Assembly (NCBI RefSeq): GCF_001510645.1
Contig: NZ_LMVB01000003.1
Span: 186,001-250,000 of the forward strand
Direction of reading: 5' to 3'
DNA from: Paenibacillus sp. FJAT-29882
GTDB taxonomy: Bacteria > Bacillota > Bacilli > Bacillales > DSM-1321
DNA length: 64,000 bases
In this document: piece by piece, positions 18,214 through 26,820 of the stretch
Position numbering within the stretch: the stretch's first letter is position 1
Layout of the letters: every line of letters begins with the position of its first letter
Program-made: the position numbers and the translations under genes
The notes under the pieces: generated by a model
The model's input: the letters and a program-made list of their open reading frames with translations, nothing else
Databases searched by the model: none
Told to the model about the DNA's origin: nothing

Positions 18214-19230
18214 TTATTCAGCATCATATGAGAGGCTGCCTACGTTTTTCTCACTTGTTAAGCCTAAATGCTTTTTCAATAAGTTTTGTGTTTCTGTCAG
18301 CTTGTCCTGATCAAGGTTGAAGACGTATGAGTTATTTTCTCTACCGTCTGTACCTTCGAGTTGAAGGGTATCGATTGTCAGGTCATTTCTAGCAGTGGCG
18401 TATTCAACAAATGTCTTCATTTCAGTAAAGGTTAAGTTCGTTTTCATATTCCCGCCGACCGCTTCGATGATATCAGGATATTTCGCAACAGCATGAACTG
18501 TAGTTGCTTTTTTTATCATCGCTTGAATAATTTCTTGTTGTCGCTGTCCTCGTAAAAGATCACTATCTTGTTTACGTGTACGTGCAAGTGCTAATGCTTC
18601 TTCGCCGTTGACGGTCTGCAAGCCAGGTTCAAGGTGAATCGCGTTATTTTGATCTTCTGCGTTTTTCTCATTCAATTCATAGGGAACTTCGACTTCGATT
18701 CCATCAAGCGCATTTACAACGTCTATGAACGCGTAGAAGTTCATACGTACATAATAATCGACTGGAATATCAAGGAGATTTTCAACGGTTTCAACGGTGA
18801 CCTGGGGTCCTCCGTATGCATGTGCATGCGTGATTTTCGTGTAACGATCCTTTTTAGGAACGTACACATAAGAATCTCGTGGAATACTTAATAATTTAAT
18901 CGATTTATTTTTCCGATTGAAGGTAGCAAGTATCAAAGCATCTGATCGTGTGGACTCGTTATACTTCCTAGACTCACTATCATCCACACCAATAAATAGA
19001 ATGGATGTATTGTCTACCTTTGGATTGACCTTCGCTTCACGTTTAGAGGAGAGGCCAATTGACTCAAAAGAATTATCAAGAGTAGAAGCGGCTTTATTGT
19101 ACAAATACGCTCCATAGGCAGTGCCAGTGATAGTTAGTAATAAAATTGGAACCAAGAACCATGCAACAAGTTTTTTACGTTTCCGCTTGCGCCTTCTTTT
19201 GGTAACCCTGTATAAGCGTTGGTTTGACAT
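18214..19230 (-). CDS. LCP (LytR-CpsA-Psr) family wall polymer ligase
   Basis: Membrane-anchored enzyme of 338 residues with a very basic cytoplasmic tail (RRRKRKRKK), one transmembrane segment (about 25-45) and an extracytoplasmic LCP domain. Diagnostic motifs are FIGVDDSESRKYNESTRSD, LSIPRDSYVYVP and ARTRKQDSDLLRGQRQQ, which carry the arginines and aspartates that bind the lipid pyrophosphate. LCP proteins attach teichoic acids or secondary polymers to peptidoglycan, in keeping with the neighbouring tagO. The position matches B. subtilis lytR/tagU. RBS GAAGGAG precedes the ATG. Confidence 0.92.
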   Translation of the reverse strand: MSNQRLYRVTKRRRKRKRKKLVAWFLVPILLLTITGTAYGAYLYNKAASTLDNSFESIGLSSKREAKVNPKVDNTSILFIGVDDSESRKYNESTRSDALILATFNRKNKSIKLLSIPRDSYVYVPKKDRYTKITHAHAYGGPQVTVETVENLLDIPVDYYVRMNFYAFIDVVNALDGIEVEVPYELNEKNAEDQNNAIHLEPGLQTVNGEEALALARTRKQDSDLLRGQRQQEIIQAMIKKATTVHAVAKYPDIIEAVGGNMKTNLTFTEMKTFVEYATARNDLTIDTLQLEGTDGRENNSYVFNLDQDKLTETQNLLKKHLGLTSEKNVGSLSYDAE

Positions 19231-19366
19231 ATTACTTTCTCCTTCGTGGGTAGTATCCAGACTGAAGTATATCTAGGAAACTATACTCTACAACATTCTA
19301 CAATTTTTTTACTGTTTCGTAAATTGAATTATAGCAGGAAATAGGAAGGGATTAAAAAATAAAGTG

Positions 19367-19999
19367 TTATTTTTCTCGCTCAAGGTACAGCTGTTCCCCT
19401 TCTTCTATCCGGCTCTGGCCATTGGTCAATTCTGTCATCCAAGACATAAATGACTCTTTGCCAGTCTCTTCTACATATGTTTCAATCATTACATTCTCAA
19501 GATAATGAATTTCCTTTACTTCATAAATAGACGAACGGAGCTCATTTTCCAGTTTACCAAGCCATGTATAGTCAATATATGTGCCAATGACCCGCATAAG
19601 CTTTCGTTCGACAACTCCAGTTGCATCAATTCCTTCAGATGTTGATTTACTGTAGGCACGAATCAGACCACCTGCGCCAAGCTTGATTCCACCAAAATAA
19701 CGAGTAACAACGACTGTGGTGTCTTTTAGGCCCTTTTTCTTCAATACCTCAAGAATAGGAACGCCAGCTGTACCACTTGGTTCGCCATCGTCCAGTGCCT
19801 TCTGGATTTGATCATGCTCACCGATTAAATAGGCAGAACAGTTATGTGTGGCATCTTTGTGCAATTTTTTTATATGTTGAATGAAGACTTGAGCTTCTTC
19901 TTCTGATTCGGTACGCGCAATATGAGAAATGAAGCGGGATTTTTCAATGATGATCTCATGTTTTCCGTTTCCTTTTACAGTAAGGTAGGATTGTAGCAT
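19367..19999 (-). CDS. yvyE: IMPACT/YigZ family protein
   Basis: Soluble protein of 210 residues with an N-terminal UPF0029 domain (DGEPSGTAGVPIL, VVVTRYFGGIKLGAGGL) and a C-terminal ferredoxin-like domain. The family is related to eukaryotic IMPACT and may affect translation; no biochemical role can be read from the sequence. GAAAGGAG five bases upstream fixes the ATG at 19999; the longer open frame upstream runs into a MITE-like element. The likely promoter is beyond that element at 20203-20231. Position is as in B. subtilis, next to degS. Confidence 0.9.
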   Translation of the reverse strand: MLQSYLTVKGNGKHEIIIEKSRFISHIARTESEEEAQVFIQHIKKLHKDATHNCSAYLIGEHDQIQKALDDGEPSGTAGVPILEVLKKKGLKDTTVVVTRYFGGIKLGAGGLIRAYSKSTSEGIDATGVVERKLMRVIGTYIDYTWLGKLENELRSSIYEVKEIHYLENVMIETYVEETGKESFMSWMTELTNGQSRIEEGEQLYLEREK

Positions 20000-20026
20000 A
20001 ATAGCTCCTTTCTTTGCTAAAAAATA

Positions 20027-20185
20027 GTAGAGGATGTTCAAAAAGTTCAATAAAAATAGCTGTCGAATTGTATCAAAGCTCTGTCTCTTTGGTCCTCACG
20101 TATTACTGCATACGTTCCGGTCCTCTCGAGATGCGCTCCTCGAACTTCTCGGCTCTTTTTATCCTCCTTTTTGAACACGCACTAG
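20027..20185. repeat. MITE-like element with GTTCAAAAAG inverted ends
   Basis: The left end GAGGATGTTCAAAAAG (around 20030-20045) is mirrored by CTTTTTGAACACGC ending near 20180; the roughly 130 bases between hold GAACTTCTCG-type palindromic segments and no gene. It lies in the yvyE leader, between promoter and RBS. A 63-residue open frame crossing it has no RBS and is discounted. Confidence 0.6.
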
Positions 20186-20202
20186 TAGTTTGTTTTTCCT
20201 TC

Positions 20203-20231
20203 ATTATAAGGCTTTCGCTATGGGGCTGCAA
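20203..20231 (-). promoter_or_regulatory. Sigma-A-type promoter facing yvyE
   Basis: On the minus strand TTGCAG, a spacer of 17 bases and TATAAT. Transcription would run through the MITE-like element into yvyE, giving a leader of about 200 bases. Confidence 0.6.
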
Positions 20232-20862
20232 TTTTCGATAGGCATAGATTGCACGATAATATGAAGGAAGTCGTTCCTTTTTCTTAAAAGTCATGGGATA
20301 GTAAGGTATGTAAAGAAACTTTAATATTAGGCCGTTTTCTTCATGGTATAATAAGGTCTAATGTTCTATAGCTTTTTCTATATCTAGATAATAGGGATAT
20401 GCTTAAAAGAATATTATGTATGAAAAAGCAAGCTTGGATTTTTTAAAGGCAAGCTTGTGGTGTTTGAAGCTTAGAGCTGCAAGGGTTTCTGTTACAATAC
20501 CTTATCCGACTATCCTATTTTTAGGTATAATGGAGTCATTCATGGTTTGCTTCTATTGTATAGGATGGATTAGGATAATAGATATAGTAAATCGGTGTAT
20601 TTCTTTGTTACAATGGGAAAGTCAAAATGGCTTCTAGCTACAAGGACGTATATAGGATAAGAATAATATTGCGTGCTTAATGATCGATCCTTCATAGTAA
20701 CGGGTGGTGTTTTAACGCCATTTAGGTTTTGCATGACAATCGACCTTGGTAATTACTACTAAGTATTAGATACCTATTATTCAATGAAGTGAAAGTCTGT
20801 CAATTGGCGTTATAGTAAAGGATAAACCAACCAAAAGGCTGGATGTAATCGGAGGAATCTAA
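20232..20862. other. Long intergenic region upstream of degS
   Basis: About 630 bases without a convincing gene. There are several TATAAT/TACAAT boxes on the plus strand but none with a clear -35 partner. The element at 20671-20714 is a second copy of the one at 11343. The degS RBS is GGAGGA just before the ATG. Confidence 0.5.
20671..20714. repeat. Dispersed element, copy 2 (core only)
   Basis: GCGTGCTTAATGATCGATCC and what follows match 11343-11386 at about 36 of 44 positions. The left inverted arm seen in copy 1 is absent. Confidence 0.5.
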
Positions 20863-22017
20863 ATGTCCTTAAAAAAAATGGATGTAAAAGCTTTGGACAT
20901 GATAGTTGAAACGATGATCACGACTGTTGGAGACAGCAAAGTTGAGATATTTGAAATACAAGAGCAATGCCTTCGTGATTTTGAAGAGATAACGAAGGAG
21001 CTTGAAGAAGTGAAGATCCAGGTTGCCATCGTGATAGAAGAATGCGATATTCTCGAAAAAAAAGCCCGATTATCAAGAAAGCGTCTTTCGGAAGTGAGCG
21101 AGTATTTCAATGATTTTTCTGAACAACAAGTTCGTGATGCTTATGAGGTTGCGCATAAGCTTCAAGCGGATTTACAGATGAACAGTCAAATCGAGAAACA
21201 ATTGCGGCTGCGTAGGGATGATTTAGAGAGAAGGTTGCGCGGACTTGAACAGACGATTGATCGGGCCGAGCATCTTGTTTCACAAATTTCAGTTGTCTTG
21301 AATTACTTAACAAGTGATTTGAAACAAGTGGCTCCAGCGCTTGAAGATGCGAAACGCAAACAGGACTTTGGCTTAAAAATCATTGAGGCTCAGGAAGAAG
21401 AGCGTAAGAAGCTTTCCCGTGAAATTCATGATGGACCGGCACAGATGCTGGCAAACGTCATGATGCGATCCGATTTAATTGACCGTATTTATCGGGAAAG
21501 AGGCGGCGACGAGGCCATCATCGAAATTCGAAACTTGAAGGTGATGGTTAGAAATGCACTGTATGAGGTGCGCCGAATTATTTATGATTTACGTCCAATG
21601 GCACTTGATGATTTAGGGTTAATACCTACCCTAAGAAAATACCTACAAACGACTGAAGACTACAACTACGGTATACAAATGACGTTTATAAACTTAGGCG
21701 AAGAAAAAAGACTGCCATCTGATATGGAAGTCGCTCTATTTCGCCTCGTGCAAGAATCTATTCAAAATGCGTTGAAGCATGCGGAACCGAAAAGCATCCA
21801 AGTCAAGCTATCGATGACGAAAGAAATGGTCATTGTTATGGTGAGGGATGATGGAATTGGCTTCGATTCTGATGTTCAAAAAGCAGGCTCATTTGGATTA
21901 ATGGGGATGAAGGAACGTGTCGAGCTGTTGGAAGGTGAAATGACGATTGATTCGCATCAAGGAATAGGGACACTCGTATCAGTAAAGGTGCCATTGAATG
22001 ATCGTATAGAATACTAA
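20863..22017 (+). CDS. degS: Sensor histidine kinase DegS
   Basis: Cytoplasmic kinase of 384 residues, without membrane segments. A coiled-coil sensor half (about 1-170) precedes a HisKA_3 domain with phospho-accepting H189 in [15 protein letters not shown] and an ATPase domain ([35 protein letters not shown]). It phosphorylates DegU, encoded 37 bases downstream, controlling exoenzymes, competence, motility and biofilm genes in relatives. Length and the position of His189 agree with the B. subtilis protein. Confidence 0.95.
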   Translation: MSLKKMDVKALDMIVETMITTVGDSKVEIFEIQEQCLRDFEEITKELEEVKIQVAIVIEECDILEKKARLSRKRLSEVSEYFNDFSEQQVRDAYEVAHKLQADLQMNSQIEKQLRLRRDDLERRLRGLEQTIDRAEHLVSQISVVLNYLTSDLKQVAPALEDAKRKQDFGLKIIEAQEEERKKLSREIHDGPAQMLANVMMRSDLIDRIYRERGGDEAIIEIRNLKVMVRNALYEVRRIIYDLRPMALDDLGLIPTLRKYLQTTEDYNYGIQMTFINLGEEKRLPSDMEVALFRLVQESIQNALKHAEPKSIQVKLSMTKEMVIVMVRDDGIGFDSDVQKAGSFGLMGMKERVELLEGEMTIDSHQGIGTLVSVKVPLNDRIEY

Positions 22018-22054
22018 ACTTAGATATGGTAAGAGAATAAAGGGGGAACCACGA

Positions 22055-22741
22055 TTGAAAACAAGTATTGTCATTATAGACGACCATCAGCTTTTTCGTG
22101 AAGGTGTAAAAAAAATCCTGGAATTTGAATCTGCATTTGATGTAGTTGCAGAAGGGGACGACGGTTGTGAGGCGATGAATTTAGTAGAAACGTACCGACC
22201 AGATGTGGTGATCATGGATATTAATATGCCACAAGTAAGCGGCGTGGAGGCAACTAAATTACTCATTGAGCGCTATCCAGATGTGAAGATTATCATTCTA
22301 TCGATTCATGATGATGAAAATTATGTCACTCATGCACTTCAGACTGGGGCACAAGGGTATTTGTTAAAAGAAATGGACGCAGATGCTTTAGTAGAAGCGG
22401 TGAAAGTAGTGGCAGACGGCGGATCGTACCTACATCCGAAAGTTACTCACAATCTAGTGAAAGAATATCGTCGAATTGCTATTGAGCAGATGACAGAGAG
22501 AGAATCTTCCCTATATATTCCTGAAATTAGAAAACCACTTCATTTATTAACGCGCCGGGAATGTGAAGTGCTTCAGCTTCTAGCAGATGGCCAAAGTAAC
22601 CGTGGAATCGGTGAAACACTATTTATCAGTGAAAAAACTGTAAAAAACCACGTCAGCAATATTTTGCAAAAAATGAATGTCAATGACCGTACACAAGCTG
22701 TCATTTCAGCGATTAAAAACGGTTGGGTTGAAGTGAAATAA
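22055..22741 (+). CDS. degU: Response regulator DegU
   Basis: 228-residue NarL/LuxR-type regulator. Receiver domain: acidic pair D9-D10, phospho-acceptor D55 (VIMDINMPQ) and K105 in LLKEMDAD. C-terminal LuxR-type [35 protein letters not shown]. The start is TTG at 22055 with AAAGGGGG upstream. It is the partner of DegS, in an operon with it. Possible targets here include comF, the flagellar genes and the large protease (from B. subtilis knowledge, not visible). Confidence 0.95.
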   Translation: MKTSIVIIDDHQLFREGVKKILEFESAFDVVAEGDDGCEAMNLVETYRPDVVIMDINMPQVSGVEATKLLIERYPDVKIIILSIHDDENYVTHALQTGAQGYLLKEMDADALVEAVKVVADGGSYLHPKVTHNLVKEYRRIAIEQMTERESSLYIPEIRKPLHLLTRRECEVLQLLADGQSNRGIGETLFISEKTVKNHVSNILQKMNVNDRTQAVISAIKNGWVEVK

Positions 22742-22879
22742 AGTAATGATTGGACATCCACAGCTGAATTGTTGGAGGAGGCCAAAGGAAATCGTCTAGC
22801 TTAATCGATGTTACAACGATTAAGACTGGGCGATTTTTGCTTGGGGGATTTCAGACAGGACAAAAGAAAGAACCTATTA

Positions 22880-22988
22880 CGCCTAATTGAGGTCCCGCGA
22901 TTCGAAATCTGACTTTCACGCGCCGGGAATGACGTTTCGCAATCCAAATCCAAGGGCTCACGATCTAAACTTAAAATTGCAGGCCCAC
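22880..22988 (-). repeat. Degenerate 21-bp-period repeat array
   Basis: On the plus strand the motifs CCCGC, TTTCAC, TTTCGC, CTCAC end at 22898, 22919, 22940 and 22961 (steps of 21), with CCCAC at 22988. On the minus strand the units begin GTGAGCCC, GCGAAACG, GTGAAAGT and GCGGGACC. No gene is supported in 22742-23200; an 89-residue minus-strand open frame across this array has no RBS. Confidence 0.5.
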
Positions 22989-23052
22989 ATTTGTTTTGGC
23001 GACTTTCTGTTAAAGGTACCACAACATTATGATGCGAGCAGAGACGGTATCG

Positions 23053-23152
23053 TATAAAGTGAAACTTCAATTAGTGGAGTTTTCATCCTCCACCTACGAT
23101 TCCTCTAAGCCTTGAAGTAGGGGCTTTACTGCCCGTTAATGCGGGATAAAAT
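23053..23152 (+). repeat. Dispersed hairpin repeat, copy 2
   Basis: Begins ATAAAGTGAAACTTCAAT, then GTGGAGTTTTCATCCTCCAC (a hairpin), then a tail ending GGGATAAAATGG. It has the same layout as the element at 8323-8406 on the other strand. It ends about 50 bases before degV. Confidence 0.65.
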
Positions 23153-23200
23153 GGTGATTAAGTATAAATGAGAATAATGAAATAAGGATGGTAATGTTTT

Positions 23201-24043
23201 ATGAAAACGGCAGTTGTTACGGACAGTACCGCATATATCCCAGAACTAATACGTAAACAATTTCATATACATATGGTTCCTCTTCAGGTAGTGATTGGTA
23301 ACGAGGCGTATCGTGAAGAAATTGATATAACGGCGGATGAGTTTTACAATGTGGTCAAAACGGAGGACAAGCTCCCGACAACCTCTCAGCCACCAATAGG
23401 TTTATTTATCGAGAAATATGAGCAATTAGCGAAAGAGTATGATGCAGTCGTGAGTATCCATTTATCAAGTGGAATTAGCGGAACGTATCAAGGCGCGATC
23501 AGTGCAGGAGATATGGTTGAGGGTCTAGATGTGTACGCCTTTGATTCAGAAATCAGCTGTTATGTTCAGGGTTTCTATGTTCTTGAAGCAGCCAAGATGG
23601 CCCTAGCTGGAAAAGGACCAGACGAAATTCTTGCTCGTTTGGAAGTCATCAAGCAATCAGCACGTGCCTATTTTATGGTGGATGACTTGGCACATTTACA
23701 GCGTGGAGGGCGTCTAAACAGCGCACAGGTATTGATTGGCAGTCTCCTTCAAGTCAAACCAATTCTCCATTTTGTAGATAAAGTAATCGTTCCTTTTGAA
23801 AAAATCCGAACTCGGAAAAAGGCTATGAAGCGAATCGCAGATTTACTCGGCCAAGATGTGGCTCAAGGTGGCATGTATAAAGCGGTGATTATTCATGCAA
23901 AACGTGAAGAAGAAGCGAAAGATTGGAAAGAGGAACTCGAAGCGATTTATCCAAATGTAGAATTCGATATAAGCTATTTCGGACCTGTTATTGGCACACA
24001 TCTTGGTGAAGGATCGATGGCGATGGGCTGGTATAAGCTGTAA
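23201..24043 (+). CDS. degV: DegV family fatty-acid-binding protein
   Basis: 280-residue cytoplasmic protein with the DegV fold. VVTDSTAYIP at the N-terminus, TTSQPPIG, HLSSGISGTYQGA (serines contacting the fatty-acid head group) and GPVIGTHLGEGSMAMGW are family signatures. DegV/FakB proteins present fatty acids to a FakA-type kinase. It lies downstream of degSU as in B. subtilis (yviA). A terminator follows. Confidence 0.92.
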   Translation: MKTAVVTDSTAYIPELIRKQFHIHMVPLQVVIGNEAYREEIDITADEFYNVVKTEDKLPTTSQPPIGLFIEKYEQLAKEYDAVVSIHLSSGISGTYQGAISAGDMVEGLDVYAFDSEISCYVQGFYVLEAAKMALAGKGPDEILARLEVIKQSARAYFMVDDLAHLQRGGRLNSAQVLIGSLLQVKPILHFVDKVIVPFEKIRTRKKAMKRIADLLGQDVAQGGMYKAVIIHAKREEEAKDWKEELEAIYPNVEFDISYFGPVIGTHLGEGSMAMGWYKL

Positions 24044-24047
24044 ACGG

Positions 24048-24079
24048 AGCGCCTTACCTCAGAAATGGGGTGGGCGTTT
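24048..24079 (+). terminator. degV terminator
   Basis: GCGCCTTACC pairs imperfectly with GGGGTGGGCG (24068-24077), followed by five T. Confidence 0.65.
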
Positions 24080-24150
24080 TTGACTTTATTGGAGTACGAA
24101 CCATCAGATTGGATTAATTCTTGCCATTTTACATAATGATGCATCAGGAA

Positions 24151-24330
24151 GTCGCTTACTCCCTAAGTCCTGTGCGTTTTATAACACTTGGTGGTTTACT
24201 CTTCAACTTTTAGGAATTACTCCCCAATTCTCCTTAATTACTAACCACCTACCGATATTTACGCCCCTAAGCCTCGGGCAACTTCCTAAATTCGGCGGGT
24301 TCTCCGTCAATCTTAGGCTGAACTCCGAGC
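24151..24330 (-). repeat. 20-21-bp-period repeat array
   Basis: On the plus strand the core TTACTC (variants TTACTA, TTACGC, CAACTT, GTTCTC, GAACTC) ends at 24161, 24201, 24222, 24243, 24264, 24284, 24304 and 24325: steps of 40, 21, 21, 21, 20, 20 and 21. On the minus strand units start GGGAGTAATT, GGGCGTAAAT, GGAAGTTGCC, GGAGAACCC and GGAGTTCAG. A single plus-strand GGATTAATT lies at 24110. The region 24080-24600 has no gene. Confidence 0.8.
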
Positions 24331-24604
24331 ATCGTTCCTTTTTAAAAAAATTGGCGCACTCCTCTGTTATGATAATTTAGCCTCAGTCGTGTTGTTATCG
24401 AAACTAGTATGAAAGGATTACTTGTAAAACGAAGAGGAGATTCTGTCTTCTTGGTAATGACCATGGTATAATTTCGATGCATCTATATATGGAGGATTTA
24501 TCCTGGTTTAGAAGCCCATAAATCCCCGATTGGTCGGATACAGTGAAATTTACCGATGCGTAAACAGAGGTTTAGTTAAAACAATCGGGTTCGTAGTGCC
24601 GCTT

Positions 24605-24722
24605 TACCATTCTAGAAAATAGCAAACTTCATCGAAAGGGGAGGACGCAAAGCCGTGGGTCTAAAGTCACTTGTGGACAAGGATCGCCAGGTTGCCAAAA
24701 GGATATCTAAATAAATGGGCCA
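24605..24722 (+). promoter_or_regulatory. Cyclic di-GMP-I riboswitch (GEMM)
   Basis: The aptamer core is clear: AGCAAAC, CGAAA, GGACGCAAAGCC at about 24642-24654, GGGTCTAAAG, then GGATCGCCAGGTTGCC. The conserved GCAAAC, GGACGCAAAGCC, YCUAAA and GCC-GGUUGCC blocks are in consensus order. CCATT before and AATGG after (near 24716) can form the closing P1 stem. It precedes a chemoreceptor gene, a common target of this class. A TATAAT box at 24467-24472 is the nearest promoter-like site upstream. Confidence 0.93.
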
Positions 24723-24751
24723 CGCTAAATTTTCATAATCGTTTTTTTAAT

Positions 24752-24806
24752 AGAGTGAGAGACTATCTGAAATAAGTACAGGTATAGCTGGACTCTGTCT
24801 TTTTTT
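24752..24806 (+). terminator. Terminator, likely riboswitch expression platform
   Basis: AGAGT at 24752-24756 pairs with ACTCT at 24792-24796, and an inner CTATCTG pairs with CAGGTATAG (one bulge); TCT plus seven T follow. It lies between the aptamer and the start codon. Whether ligand turns it on or off cannot be read with confidence. Confidence 0.65.
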
Positions 24807-24859
24807 GCTCAAATGAATTTGAAACTAACCTTAAAAGGTACAGAAAAGGAGTAGGAATC

Positions 24860-26569
24860 ATGGGATTACGTAATGCTGCAATCGGTAAGAAACTGCTCGT
24901 ACTAATACTTATTTCTTTTATCATCTTTGGTGTGATTGGTGGTACTGGATTTTACAATTTGAATCAAATGGATAAAAAATCAGATCAAATGTATTGGGAT
25001 GCTTTGCTACCTATAAAATGGCAAAGTCAAATTCGTATAAACACACGGGCAATTGATAATAGTGCACTCGAGTTGTTGCTTACATCCAATACAAAAGAGA
25101 TACAGGTATTAAAAGACCAAATTGACGCGTTAAAGAAGGATAATGAAACGTTGATACAGGCGTTAGGTAAAAGTCTTTTATCTGAAATTGAGGTGGAACA
25201 ATTATCTCAATTTAAGACCGAGTATCAGAGATATTTGAATGAGGTAGAGAATGTATTTAAATTGGCACTTGCAGGTGATAAGGATGTAGCTTATACAAAA
25301 TACAAGCAAGACGTACAGCCTGCACGTGAAAAGTCCAATTCATTAATGAATGAAATAGGCGTGTATTTGGAGAAATATGCGGATGACCTAGTTAAAAGCA
25401 ATAAAGCAAGCGCTCAAGATAGTAAGAATTTTATTATCATTATCATCATTCTTACGATTGTGATAAAAGGTGTGGTTGGATTTATCATTACTCGGATGAT
25501 CACTAATCCGGTTAAAGAAATGCAGACACTTATGGAAAGTGCGGAAAATGGCGATTTAACCGTTGAAGGAAGCTATCGCTCCAAAGATGAGATCGGCCAA
25601 TTAACGCTTTCTTTTAATAAGATGATATTTAAATTACGCGAGTTGATGACGCAGGTAAATATTACTTCTGAACAAGTGGCTGCTGCCTCTGAAGAGTTGA
25701 CAGCGAGTTCAGAAGAGTCAAGTAAGGCGAGTGAGCAAATTGCAAACACCATTCAGGAAGTAGCGCAAGGAGCAGAACAGCAAGTGAGAAGCACAGAAGA
25801 GAGTTCGAAGGTCGTACACGAAATGGCGTTAAGTATTCAACAGATTGCTTCTCATGCCCAAGGTATATCTGCCAATTCGGTCGATACTTCACAAAAAGCC
25901 GTGGAAGGTAATGAAGCGATTCAAACGACGATCGAACAAATGAATTCGATTAATCTGACGGTTACGCAATTATCACAAATTATAAAAGGGTTAGGTGAAC
26001 GTTCAAAAGAGATTGGCAATATCATAGAAGCAATCACAAATATTGCTTCGCAGACGAATCTACTCGCATTAAATGCTGCGATCGAATCGGCAAGAGCGGG
26101 TGAACATGGCAGAGGGTTTGCTGTAGTAGCGGATGAAGTACGCAAACTAGCCGAACAATCTGCTGAATCGGCTCAGAGCATTTCTGGACTTATTACATTA
26201 ATTCAAGATGAGACAAACTCCGCTGTTCAATCTATGGAACAAACAACTAGTGAAGTGACTGATGGCATTGGCGTAGTGAATAAAGCCGGGGAATCTTTTG
26301 CGCAAATTCGCTATTCTATTGATGAGATATCGGCGCAACTACAGGAAGTGTCTGCTGCTTCCCAACAGCTTTCAGCAGGGTCGGAACAAGTCCTCCAATC
26401 AGAAAAAATATTAGCTGAAATTGCCGAAGAAGCGGCATCAGGCACACAAAATGTAGCAGCTGCGACGGAAGAACAACTAGCATCGATGGAAGAAATCACA
26501 TCATCCGCAGCCACACTCTCACACATGGCTGAAGAATTACAAGAGCAAATTGGCAGATTTAAAGTGTAA
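24860..26569 (+). CDS. Methyl-accepting chemotaxis protein
   Basis: 569-residue transmembrane receptor. Transmembrane segment 1 is at about 10-32, then a helical extracellular ligand region of about 155 residues (4HB_MCP type), transmembrane segment 2 ([17 protein letters not shown]), a HAMP domain and a long signalling domain with the conserved hairpin tip [38 protein letters not shown] split over residues near 390-430. It signals to CheA/CheW at the cell pole. RBS AAAGGAG precedes the ATG. It is controlled by the upstream c-di-GMP riboswitch and followed by a GGDEF-EAL gene. Confidence 0.92.
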   Translation: MGLRNAAIGKKLLVLILISFIIFGVIGGTGFYNLNQMDKKSDQMYWDALLPIKWQSQIRINTRAIDNSALELLLTSNTKEIQVLKDQIDALKKDNETLIQALGKSLLSEIEVEQLSQFKTEYQRYLNEVENVFKLALAGDKDVAYTKYKQDVQPAREKSNSLMNEIGVYLEKYADDLVKSNKASAQDSKNFIIIIIILTIVIKGVVGFIITRMITNPVKEMQTLMESAENGDLTVEGSYRSKDEIGQLTLSFNKMIFKLRELMTQVNITSEQVAAASEELTASSEESSKASEQIANTIQEVAQGAEQQVRSTEESSKVVHEMALSIQQIASHAQGISANSVDTSQKAVEGNEAIQTTIEQMNSINLTVTQLSQIIKGLGERSKEIGNIIEAITNIASQTNLLALNAAIESARAGEHGRGFAVVADEVRKLAEQSAESAQSISGLITLIQDETNSAVQSMEQTTSEVTDGIGVVNKAGESFAQIRYSIDEISAQLQEVSAASQQLSAGSEQVLQSEKILAEIAEEAASGTQNVAAATEEQLASMEEITSSAATLSHMAEELQEQIGRFKV

Positions 26570-26583
26570 TAAGAAGTTTTATT

Positions 26584-26680
26584 AAGGGTCTGACTTCACA
26601 CTCTATACATCGTTTATTGTGTCATTTACATGTCATATAAACGAAATGTAGTAGATGTAAGGTCTGGCCCTTTCTTTTTT
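26584..26680. repeat. GGTCTGACC-type hairpin repeat, copy 2
   Basis: AAGGGTCTGACTT at 26584-26596 pairs with AAGGTCTGGCCCTTT at 26659-26673; TCTTTTTT follows, so it can also end the chemoreceptor transcript. Confidence 0.8.
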
Positions 26681-26820
26681 GCTTTTTCTATCGGAATCAT
26701 TTAGTTTGAAAGTGTGGTAGTATTAACAAATAAAAACATAAAAGGTAGATTCTATTTACTAAAATTAATACTCTTTTTTGGTGATCAATAATGAAATGCA
26801 GAATGAGAGGGATTATTGAA

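Noticed and set aside
20103..20294. 63-residue minus-strand gene upstream of yvyE
   Set aside because: It has no RBS, overlaps the promoter and the MITE-like element, and no family is recognised.
22801..23070. 89-residue minus-strand gene after degU
   Set aside because: It has no RBS, crosses a periodic repeat array and has no recognisable domain.
24605..24722. A cobalamin, SAM or other riboswitch class
   Set aside because: The GGACGCAAAGCC and YCTAAA core is specific for c-di-GMP-I; no features of other classes.
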